From Blasia pusilla (Eukaryota > Marchantiophyta > Marchantiopsida > Blasiales): a stretch of 64,000 nt of DNA. Both the position numbers and the translations under genes were made by a program. Within the stretch, counting starts at the first letter, position 1. The number at the start of each line of letters is the position of its first letter. Where the stretch lies: contig CM114275.1 in the NCBI GenBank assembly GCA_050084515.1, forward strand, positions 18,290,001 through 18,354,000, written 5' to 3'. Below are positions 25,200 to 35,685 of the stretch, piece by piece. Under the pieces are notes generated by a model that was not told the origin of the DNA, searched no databases, and was given only the letters and a program-made list of their open reading frames with translations.

Positions 25200-28100
25200 G
25201 CATGTAACTTAAATGTTAAATGTGCATAAAATGAGATTTTTTGTTTGCCTTTTTAATTTCCTTCATACTTGATGGGAGAGTTTTGGTTCTTGATTGCATG
25301 GATGCACATGCTATAAGTGTTGGTTTCGCTGACCTTGCTATAAAGTATTCTACCTTCATGGCCTGGACAAATGAATGTAAAATAAACCAAAAGGATGGTT
25401 TTAGCCTTTTATAACTTGTCTAGAATGTAGTTTCCTACATTGGGAAAGATTTCTCAAAATTCCAATTAAGTAGAATTTAAAAAGTAAATTTGAACTTTCA
25501 TTCACTAAATTAATTCAATGAAAGAGGAAATTTCTCAAGAGGGAGAGAGGATTAATAAAAAAATGAAAATATAGGAATTTGAAAGTGTAAATTGAAGCAT
25601 GCCTATCCATGTATCTTGCAGCCACTGGACAAAGTCAAGCATTAGAGAAATGTTACGGAAGGCACATTTTATTAAACAAATCATAAACGATAAATAAAAT
25701 GCACATCCAAGTTATGCTCAATTTTCATGCCCAATTGTATACCACATTATAGAAAAGAACTAGGAAAGACTAGTTTCTATACATTCCCATCTAAAGATTT
25801 GGTGCTAGAGAGCTAGAAAGCTAAGGAATGGCCCCTCAATTATGTGAGACGTTGTTGAGAATAGAAGAGAGCGACGATTTTACTTCTAAAAACTATGAAA
25901 TTGGACTCTCTACTCTTGTCATCAATTTTCATTTGCATGCACTAGAGAAATTAACCAAACCCACATCTCATATCTTGCAAGGCGGACTATAATTCGTCAA
26001 TGCGTTGGTGTAAAACGTCGAATACGTAATTGCACTATTATGGATCGGTCCCTAGATTGGTGTACGTCATATAGTTGTCAAATTGCAATAGTTGAAGAAG
26101 AAAAGAAGGCAATCTAGATCGTATTCATGAAAAAATTTATTGCATACTCTGGTGTATAATATTGACTACGACTTTGGAAAGAAGTCAAAGTCAATGTTAT
26201 ACAATGGAGTATGCAAAGAATTTAATCCATGCAATCAAGGTGACAACACTAAGTGTTGTCTTCTTAATGGAGGAAGGACTCCACAAAGCATCTCCCATAC
26301 TAGGACTCCTTGAGATTTTGAAGAGTAGAAATCTCGATAAAGTTAGACATAGTCCCCGTGAAGAAATATTTCAAGTGGATGTAGTGGTTTTCGCCTTTGT
26401 TTTCTTCCCCGATTTAATACAAGGAATTTGGGAAAGGATATCGATGTTATCAAAGAGAATTCTTTGACTGGATGAGAACCTGGCAAAGGAATGGAGTCTA
26501 GGTCTTTGATTTCCAGAGGTCCATATTCTACTTGAAACTCAAATAGAACATCCATGCTTGGAATCTTAAAATACCGAGCTCAACCCCAGGATGTTTCTAT
26601 GACTTTGTATGTGTTAGAATCCCTAGTTTGACAACTTTCCCTGTAATAATCTTTACTATCATCATCGCTTCTATGGTCAAGATCCTTCTCCCTTTTTTTG
26701 CACATGTTTGATCTTTGAATCTCGTATGGAGCCCTCGTTGTCGTAGCATGCATATGGGTCGCTGGTCCCAACGAGGCTATAATCCAATCCACATTCATCC
26801 GTTGTCGTTCAAACAATAAAATTTGCATGAATATTTGCCGCATTCCAACCTTCTTCCACGTTGCCTTCCAATGTTCATGTAGCAAGATCTCCTTTTCTCC
26901 CAAATATTTTTCATTCATGGAATGCAAGGGGATGCTAAAATTCCGGGCATCCTATGCCCTCTATCCCATCGAAATATGGAAAAATGATTTCAAGTCCTCC
27001 TCCATGTATGTTCCATGATATTTTCTTCAACTCTACATAGGTGAGAAAAGGGCCTATCACTAGAACAACGGGTGGTAGTCCTATTGCACTAATGATCCAT
27101 GTCTTGTCATTTGCTACTTGTCAAGGGATCTAGCTTGTGGTAGGTGATCTTAAATCCAAAACAACCTCCATGATAGCTTGCCAAACTTGGACCATTACCC
27201 TATGATTCAGATGGTGATTGATAACAATGATGGATGGCTTGGGTATAGGATTATCCATTGTCTCTACTTGTAAATCCAATGAAACCACTCTAATATCTTC
27301 TTTATCTCTCATGGAAACATCCATTGAATCCATGTATGAGGAGATTGAAGGAATGTTTGGTTCGTCCAAATAATGCTAAATCAAGCTATCAAATGCATGA
27401 TTGATAATGAACCTCAATTCAAACCATCAAATATCATACACTTTTTTCTTCAAAAATTAATTATTTATTTTTGGGATTATCCTTATTAATGGATCCACTA
27501 CTTGGATAGAACACAACTTATATCGTGGTGGAGCTCCAAAGTAATCATGTAACTTCCAAATTCATATACATGGAAAATAAACATTCAATCTAATAACATG
27601 ATATATTCAAAAAAATTATCTTTCCTTTATAAATAGTTACTCACATATGATATATATTTCACCTTAAGTTAACAATCTAACGTCTACTCCACATAGGTCC
27701 TAGGATGGAGTAAAAAAAACAAGCATCATTCACAATAGTTGGTTGTTTTGTGGTCTCATTTAGAACATTATATATTTTGACCTTTGCTCCTATAACCCTA
27801 ATATGTGATATATGCTCCATGCCACTTATTTTTGGATTCACCATGTCCTTGATGTGATAATTAAACTTGTAATCCATGAATGTAGCTCTCGATTGGTCTT
27901 TAACTCCTAATCTTTTATGGAACACATGATATGCAAAATTGTACAGATTCCTCAAAAATCTTCCAAAAATAACCCCAAGGGAATAAAATTAGAAAACTCC
28001 GTGAATGGTTGATCTTCCAATATAGTTGAACCATTGAGATTCATCAAATGATGTTTTGTTTACTCCATAACTACGTGTGGATCGAGATTAGGTTGGGAAT

Positions 28101-28216
28101 GAGGGTATCAAATGAAACCAAGCAATGTGCTTTCTCAAATGTTGTGCAAACCGAAGATCCGTGATCCCAACAAACACTAAATTGTGTCCAAGATTAGAAG
28201 ACGAAACAATCGCTGA
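25200..28216 (-). other. Unassigned repeat-derived DNA between the helicase and kinase relics
   Basis: Minus-strand open frames at 27,677-27,955, 27,130-27,369, 26,580-26,927 and 26,343-26,555 follow one another in the same orientation as the two relics that bracket them. They may be pieces of one decayed gene or of a Helitron passenger. I recognise no domain in any of them. The plus-strand frame at 26,162-26,467 is likewise unassigned. Confidence 0.35.
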
Positions 28217-28900
28217 CTAAGAATCCCAATCAAGAAAGTGTAACAAAATGTTCAGCGTATGAAGATCTCCGTGTACCCAACCATGGTTATGGAAATATGC
28301 AAGAGTCTCGAGAAGGGTAAGACCAATGTGAGCCCATATCATTGCAAACACCTTATATTCCTCGAAATGATGATTATCCGGCCAAACTCCAATGGTCATT
28401 ATCATCTCCATCCTCTCTAATATCTTTTGGAGATTTCCACCATTCTCAAGAGGGAATTCAAGAGTAGGAGTACTCAAAATAGGAAGGGCTGAAACATGAT
28501 GAATGATTCCAACATGCTCCCTAGGCAATGCAACCATCTCCCTCTTCAACTCACTTAACCTGGATCCAGTACCACGTCTCCATTTTGAACGTCTTCGGTC
28601 CTTAAGCACTTTTGTAATATATAACAATGAATCTCCCATCATGTGTATAAGCTTCTACTTCAAGAACTTGCATTTAAATCCTACACCTCCAACCCCCTCA
28701 AAAATGAAATGTATCCTCATATTCACCCCTTCTAATTTATCTATGCATGCACTCCAAGAAATGGATAGTATTCTTGCTCACACACTTTAAGTTATATTTG
28801 GCCTATCAACTTGGTTGAACCAAAGCTTTTATCTTTTGGTTTGCAAACCAATGTTTTCAGTCTCTAGCCTGATCAATGAACAATATCCTTGTTATTTGAT
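28217..28900 (-). pseudogene. Protein-kinase-like gene relic
   Basis: On the minus strand a glycine-loop-like GVGGVGFKCK near 28,690 is followed, after frame changes, by an ITKVLKD segment (candidate beta-3 Lys). Next come LKREMVALPREHVGIIHHVS and TLEFPLENGGNLQKIL (hinge region), an AHIGLTLLETLAYFHNHGW helix and the catalytic loop VHGDLHTLNILLHF, ending LDWDS at the stop. The loop follows HxDLxxxN with Gly for Arg and His for Lys; HGDLHxxN is also seen in APH/ABC1-like kinases. DWD stands where DFG would be expected. The upstream minus-strand DNA to about 29,150 keeps short translatable stretches that may be its N-terminus. It shares strand with the Helitron helicase 3 kb downstream. Confidence 0.65.
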
Positions 28901-29159
28901 CGAGGAATCGAGTCACCAATCTATCCTTAGAGTTGGCTTCAATCCATGTCGTACAATTTTCTCCTTCTATCCATAACAAAAATGTGCTCCCCCAAGCCAA
29001 TGCATCTTGATAGGCCACCTTCCAACCATTTTTCTCCCCATCTTCAAATTCCCCATGAATACCTTAGAATCTCAACAATGAAATGTAGATCCCACATTAT
29101 TATGACAATAATAATCGCAAGAAGTGTTCTTAATAGCATGTAGCAAATGTGGATAAGAA

Positions 29160-29980
29160 ATATCTACATCTTGAGGAGATTGCAAAGTCAGCAATAGTAA
29201 AAATATCTCTTCTATTGCGTTTCACCTAGAATACTTAGGGAGCCTTTGAAAACAACAAACTCTTTGGGCATCCACTTCTAGGAAAGCGATAGAGGGAGAG
29301 AAGAATTAGAGAAATGATTGGCGGACCCGATACTTATGTGGGAGAAGGAGGAAAAGGGGTTGGGGGTGGGGGAGAGGGTTTGGTGCCAGGGCTTTAGGGT
29401 ACGCTTGCGCCAAACTGTAATTAATAATTATATATGCTGATTTAGTTCTCTTGGATTTTCAGAAAAAATGTCAAAAATTGAGGATGTGCCAAATCTTAAT
29501 TGGTTCCCCTAAATGAAAAATTGATATTTATTTAACAAAATAATCTTGCTTTAAGGTTCTACCAAAATGTATAGTCATCACCTAGTAAGCTAAATTTAAT
29601 CTTCAATTTTCCACTTTGTGGAATTTTTACGCCTTGGTTCCCAAGATGGAGTTCATGTTATGAAATTTAGAACTCCCTTACAGATCTTCTCCACATATAT
29701 ACTCCTCATTATGATCCCTTAACCCAAACTATTATTTCAACAATTTTGGGTCCATTTTCATTAGATTTTCTTGTACAATTTTCCACATCCATATTGTATT
29801 GGAACCCACTCACAAGTTTCCTAGCGCCAATTTATTCATAACAATTGCATATTGGGTCATTGTAATCACTTCAAATTAAATGTTGAGCACTCCCAAATGC
29901 ACAATCAAGTTCCAAGCAAGAGTCCAACTGATGTGGGACTTAAGATCTTCTCGAGTTCCACCCTAAGTTTGGTCTAATAT
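29160..29980. other. Intergenic DNA with a G-rich stretch
   Basis: Near 29,340-29,390 the plus strand is strongly purine-rich (runs such as GGGGTTGGGGGTGGGGG), which could form a quadruplex. The rest is AT-rich with no coding or repeat signal I can name. Confidence 0.5.
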
Positions 29981-30445
29981 TGTGGCCCTCATAACCAAAC
30001 GTGCACCACCATGAAACATCAAAATTCAAGTCGTCTCACACTAGGATAGAAACACGTCAAAGTCTCACGAGCAAGACAGGAGTTACAACTTACGAGTCTT
30101 GAGTCTTAGGGGTCGATTCCATGGGCACTCGCGGAGGTCGCGCCAACCCATTTTCTGTGTCCAAAAAATTGACCCAACGTTTCACTAGGAAAAGACCCAC
30201 TGGTCTCATTTATTTACTTTCATTTTTCTGTTAAATGCGTCGTGAGGATGCTCGGTCAATTCTATGCACAAAAGTGTTGGGCGCAGAAAAATCGGTGACG
30301 CTCTATTGTCACCGGGACCCTGCGCGCATGGAATCGACCCCTTAATGAACATCTCAAATAATGACCATTGTGACCCATAAAGAGATTAGAAATAGATCCA
30401 ATTCCTAATCCTATTTTTCACTCTTGCTAATTTTGATATTGGAAT
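29981..30445 (+). mobile_element. LTR-like repeat copy C, truncated and interrupted by a MITE
   Basis: TGTGGCCCTCATAACC, AACGTGCACC, CATGAAACAT, CTCACACTAGGATAGAAAC and TCTCACGAG match the first 120 bases of copies A and B. After a 233-bp insert, ATGAACATCTC...CCATTGTGACCCA resumes the alignment with copy A (GATGGGTGTTCC...GATTGTGACC). Homology fades after about 30,400. Confidence 0.55.
30109..30341. mobile_element. 233-bp PIF/Harbinger-type MITE
   Basis: The ends are inverted copies of GGGGTCGATTCCATG: 15 identical bases, then near-matches. They are flanked directly on both sides by TTA (30,106-30,108 and 30,342-30,344), the 3-bp target duplication of PIF/Harbinger (Tourist-like) elements. 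The interior is non-coding. The host sequence is copy C of the LTR-like family, whose alignment resumes across the insert. Confidence 0.85.
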
Positions 30446-31969
30446 TCAGTAAATATTTTTTTCAAAATTAATGCTTTTGACGGACTTATGAGTCCACTTT
30501 TTATTTTTATTTTAACTCTATTTGTGACAATAATGAAATTATTTTCCTGAAAAATATTTATTACATAACTAAATGAAAAGAAATTTCGAAAAGGTTGGTT
30601 TGGACCTCAAACTTTCAAAGGATGACCCTTATAAATTAATCCTAGGAATAAAAAGAAATGGTTAAAATGGACTTTTCAGTGAAAGTACTCAAACTTGTTT
30701 CCATACCAAACTAAAGCGAAGCGAAGCCCAAGGCACACTTCGTGGCCGGGGAAAGCGTGGAACATCATTTTTCCAAAAGGTTTGTTGTGGAGCTCGAACG
30801 TTCGAATAAAAGGGCTTCGTAATTAATTCCAGCAAGAGAAGAAAAACAAACCAACGGATTTTCATGATTTCTTATGGCCAATGTGGCAAAATTCGAGTCT
30901 GGTCACTCGTCCTTCTTTCTTGCATGAGGCCCAAGCCACTAGACGCCGCTTAAGCCTTTGTGCGTTTGTGTGACAGTGACGACGGTTCCCTAGAATATGG
31001 TGGGATCTAGCCATAAGCATTGTGGCCTCACTGGCGGCCTTGCTCGTCTGGTCTCCTTCAACGTCACGGATATCTCTAGATGAAAAGTCCTTCAGAGCAA
31101 CTGTTTTGGTTTCTTTGTTTTTGATTTTTTGGTCCCTGTTGCTGCTGGTGATCGTGTCTTGTCGGGCTTGTCCTGTCCGCGCTTCGCGCGGGTTCCTGCA
31201 ACAATTTTGCTCACTTTATGAGATGCCATGGGTGCTGCTGATTTTTTGAAAGGCTGAGAAATTCTAGAGAATTCGTCTGAAGTGACAAGGGGAGTTAGGA
31301 GTGACGTCTGTAATTTGAGACTCAGTGACAAAAATATGGGGTTCTGAAGTCCATAAGTTTGTCCTCAGTTCGTTTGTTCTTCGATCGCGGAACCGATTCT
31401 TGTTAGGGGGGTTTAATTTTCAGGAATGGGTGGTGAGACCACGCAATCATTTAGCGAAGCGGCAACAGCATCAGTGCAAAGTAGTGAAAAACGTGAAACC
31501 GGTAGTAGGCGCCAGCGGAGCACACGACACGAATGGAAACGCGAAGTGAAGATCTCTTTTCAATCGTAAAAGCGCTCGTGTGGAATCAGCTCTCCAGTGC
31601 TCCACTCCGTCTAGCGAATTCAGATTCAGCACTTCCCGTTTCCTGGAGTCCGCAAAGGCATTCTTCGTACGTATCGTGGAGTGGTACGAGTACGAGAGCC
31701 CAAAGACTCCCCGCGACTTTGTTCGCTGTGTGGACCCCTACTAGAACCAGCTCCCGGGAGCGACTCGAAAGAGGGGTATGGTATGGGATTGGAGTCTAAA
31801 GTTGATGTATACTGCACTCAGTGAATGTATGGAAGGGGGGGGGGGACAAGGGCTCCCAAGGAGACGCAAAGCAAGTCGATCGACGAGCTGAAAATCGTAA
31901 TCGCTTTAGCGGTTACTTGTCGCGTCCACCCGTTGAAGTTCTCTTTAATTATCAGTAATTATCAGCGAG

Positions 31970-32003
31970 TTGTGTGTGTGTGCGCGCGCGCGAGAGCGAG
32001 AGT
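31970..32003 (+). repeat. Compound (TG)n(CG)n(AG)n microsatellite
   Basis: TGTGTGTGTG passes into GCGCGCGCGC and then GAGAGCGAGAG. The alternating purine-pyrimidine part favours Z-DNA. It lies about 150 bases before a TATA-like site at 32,149. Confidence 0.9.
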
Positions 32004-32148
32004 ATCACGTACGAAGCTGATCGCGGCATATACAACAATAAATATAACGGAAACTCTCGACGACGTTGACGTGCAGTTATAACCGGAAAATCCGGATCGG
32101 ACCTTGGGGTATTTGTCCACTCGCTCCACTTGAGAGGAAGATCCCGCA

Positions 32149-32154
32149 TATAAA
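32149..32154 (+). promoter_or_regulatory. Candidate plus-strand TATA box
   Basis: The site reads CATATAAAG in CG-rich surroundings and is followed about 25 bases later by a purine-rich leader-like stretch (GCGGGGGAGAGAGGCG). A non-coding transcript could start near 32,180. No coding exon follows that I can recognise. Confidence 0.3.
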
Positions 32155-32770
32155 GTGCGGTCCGAGCGGAAGCGGGGGAGAGAGGCGAGCACTGATGAGT
32201 AGAGTACTAGAGTCTAGCCTAGCCCAGGTAGCCAGGGTCTAGTCCGTAGGTCATCATGATACGATGATGTCCCTTGGAGTTCAAGAGGCTGTAGAGTTGG
32301 GGAGGGTGAGGTGGGGCGGGGTGGGGTGGGGTGGAGTGGAGTGGAGTGGCGGTTGACGGTAATTTCAACGAGTCAGGACGCGAGAGGATATCGGCAGGCC
32401 TCGTACGAAGCTGGAGAGGAGTAGACATATCGATCAATACAAAAGCGAGCGGGCCCAACGAAGAGCACCCTGTCTGCCGGGCGAGTGCTACACAGCGTGA
32501 GGGACGCTCCGAACCATGAAAGACCAGTTCGAGGTAACGGAAGAAAGAGAGAACGAAGCAAGAGGAGGTACTGTAGGTTCTAGGCAGGCAGGCGGGCGGG
32601 CAGGCCGAAGGCAGCGAGGCAGCAGGTCGAGTGAAGGAAAGAATCGGCACACAGGATTGGGAATATCATGACCGAGGGGACAGGAGAAAGACTGACAGCT
32701 ATGTACTGTACCAGTAGGGGGACGTACAACGCTGTTGGTGTTGTTGATCCTATGGTTCGTTCGTTCGTGT

Positions 32771-32797
32771 GAGGAGGAGGAGGAGGAGGAGGAGGAG
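32771..32797 (+). repeat. (GAG)n microsatellite
   Basis: There are nine near-perfect GAG/GGA triplets in a row, in a purine-rich region. The translation in any frame is low complexity and is not taken as coding. Confidence 0.9.
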
Positions 32798-33051
32798 CGG
32801 AGGTGGAGGAAAACGTTGGACGGTTGCAGCATCTTAGATGGTGATTCAGTACATCTACGAAGATGGACGATGGGCCGATTGCCAAGTCGAAGAATGAATG
32901 AATGACGATCATGGAAGAGAGTTGACAGATTGGCGGATTCAAGGGAAGGAGACAGTCGTCCGAATCAATGATCGGGGAGATCCGGGGTTACGAGTAAGGC
33001 TAGCCGGTTAAATCTGAGAATTTCCGATTAATTTTAAAGCTGCCTACGAAA

Positions 33052-33102
33052 AACCGGTTGGATTTGAGGACGCTCTTTGTATTTCGTATCTGAAAACCGG
33101 TT
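33052..33102. promoter_or_regulatory. Paired AACCGGTT palindromes
   Basis: AACCGGTT occurs at 33,052-33,059 and 33,095-33,102, with additional half-sites (GCCGGTTAA near 33,003, AAACCGGAA near 33,106). This octamer matches the consensus of CP2/Grainyhead-type factors, which exist in some plants. Whether it is bound here is inference. Confidence 0.3.
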
Positions 33103-35605
33103 CAAAAACCGGAATTCCCGTTTCCGATTTACCATTCCCGGTAATGTACCGGGTCCCACGAAAAAACTCCCCGAACCCTGGTGCGAATATGGAAGGTCTG
33201 AGCCGGTCTGGGTTGCGAGACAGGCTACGTTGTTGGCGGCCACAGGAACCCCAGGATGCGATGGACGCGCGGAGGACATAGATGGATGTTGGAAAGGTAC
33301 CACGGCAAAAGAAATTGCAAGAGGGTGAAGTGGACGTACAGACAACTTTTCTCCAAAGCAGACATGACAGTGCGCGCGCATGAATCCCATTCATCGACGA
33401 GGCAACGGTTGGAGGAGAATCTGTTGTTCCAAGGACAGCTGTTTGCAATTCATGTGGGCTGGTAAGAACCTCGCCCCGCTCTTCGCAGTAGTTTCGTAGT
33501 CGTACACCACAGAAGATGAGTAGCATTAGTTCTTGGAACGTATGTTTTCGCCTTGTACTCTCATATCTAAATGGTACTTCATTGGCCGGCCTGGATGACA
33601 TGCGCTCCTTCATGTCAGAATCGAGACGGAACAGAAAACGATCCGTATGGTGGAATTGCAGGTCTGCAGGTGCCAGAGTTGTGTCACTTGTGTGCTGTTG
33701 GGTTGAATGCTAAACCACCCCACGTGACATCCTCCCGCTCAGAACCCTCCTCTCCCGATAATACATGATAGCCTTCGATCCTCCTCCACCAGTACAACGT
33801 TATGACGCCATGATCATACATATAATTCTTTCTTTCTTTTTGTTGTTGTAGGAAAGATAGCTTTTGCTGCTCTTCCCCCACGCCCCGTTTCTTACCTAAA
33901 TGGACGATGTTACGAGTACTCGCGTATCCATGTACACTCACGAACTCTCGAAGGATGTATCGTTTCCCTCGAGGGCTTCGAAGGTACCCACTACTACGGA
34001 GCCAAGAGAGAACGTCCGCAGCAGCTATGCATATTCCGCTTGCAACCGGAATATGCAAAATCTTTTCGACTGCGGCCATGAACTAGAGCATTTGCCCAAT
34101 TGCGGTTGTTAAAAGCCCGTATGTGGCCCTACTGTAGTACTGAAGGCGCAGTGTTCGTGTTCAAGCATTGTCCAGTTAGTACTAGTTAGCGCCGACCGCG
34201 TGTCACGCAAACACCTCACAAAGACGCCTTTGAGTCCGGAGCAACTGTCATACACTCCTCGCTCTCAGGAGTCTTCCCAACCTTTTCGTTCGTCGCTGTC
34301 ATTGTGCGTTTGATCAACCGAGGCAATCCTCGTCGCACACTGCTCACCTCAAATGCCCTATACGTCGATCTACCACTACAGTAAGACCCCCAGCTCGTTT
34401 AACGCGCAAAATTACGAACTCGTATAGTTGGGAGTTTAAACAGTACTGAAAGACATCGGTGGTTCTGCGGGCTGTGAGTTTGCGGTGGCAGAAGGTATAA
34501 CTTGTCTTGCTCTCCCCCGCTGTTGAAGACGGCTCACCGGCACTGAAAGTACATCACTTCTTCCTAAAATACTCGTACAAGACCTCGCATGTGTACGCTA
34601 CCTCTTCCGGGTTTTGAGCTGAATCCGTAAATCTCTGAGGCCACGAAGGCAACGATGCCGATCGCGCAGCACAGCCACGATTGTCGTCGCCTTTAGCTAA
34701 AAAGCACGAACCTCTGGAAGTGTCGGAGTGTCCTACGTGTGATCGCAGACTGGGAGGTACGTGCTACCAGCTGTGGCAGAAACTCCACTGGCCACAGGAA
34801 ATGTTACACGAATAAATATTGTACCACTGAACTCCACGATGTTGAAGGAGATGGCGAGAACGCTTCGCGGTATGGTGCTGGGACATCATAGATATTGTGA
34901 AGTAGAACGTAAAGTATTCACCTAAGCGGGTGTCCGTCCACACAACTCATCGGCGCACCTATCATCATGAAGAGCTACTGGATGACATTGATGATGAACG
35001 AGAGCAAATTGAGTCAGGTACGACTGATAAGATACAAGCAGTAACCTTTATACATATTACATATCTGCCGCAGATGTGTCCGGACTGGACATGAAGCACC
35101 CAATGAGCCATCACTTTCTAAGTCAGTTTTTCTATCTGGTTCGGCATGGTACCAGTTTCCGTGCCGCTGTCTCTAAAGACTCTTCCAATGCAACACATGG
35201 ATGTTGTTGGAGCCATTTATCCTTGGTTACCCTAAATCTGGAAGGACGCATGCACCACGATAGGGGTTTTGTCATTTAACCGTCATCCGAGGTTTGAAAG
35301 TGAAGCGCGGCTAATGTATTAATTTCCCTGAAAATTCGATGCTTAACATAAGCACGTACTCGACAAGCCGCGCTGCCCGCAGTGCTTTCATGCACACGAA
35401 GCTTTGCAGATCATGACCTGTTATTTGTCGAGCATTCCAGTTGGGCTAAGGTCCAATTCCAGTGCATCACGGGGCAACACTGAACCGACCTCGCACTGAC
35501 TTCACCAACCATGTGCAAGACTCGTGCAAGCCAAACCACATATTTATGCACCCTGACAATGTATATTCGCAGTAGGAAATCACACGAACTTTCGTCCGGT
35601 TCTCT

Positions 35606-35685
35606 CAGTTTCAGATAATCACGAGACAAAACTGAACGAACGGCCGAGCTTGGCAGTTCCAGATAATCATACGACAAGACTGATC
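35606..35685 (+). repeat. Short tandem repeat, 48-bp spacing
   Basis: The segment CAGTTTCAGATAATCACGAG followed by ACAAAACTGAAC (35,606-35,637) recurs diverged at 35,654-35,685. A still weaker echo lies near 35,447-35,490. Its function is unknown. Confidence 0.6.

Noticed and set aside
32488-32942. Overlapping minus-strand frames with poly-Ser/Pro/Leu
   Set aside because: They are translations of GAG and GGT microsatellite tracts, not coding sequence.
33044-33613. 189-residue minus-strand frame in the CG-rich island
   Set aside because: It has no recognisable domain, competes with frames on the other strand, and is expected by chance in CG-rich DNA with few stops.
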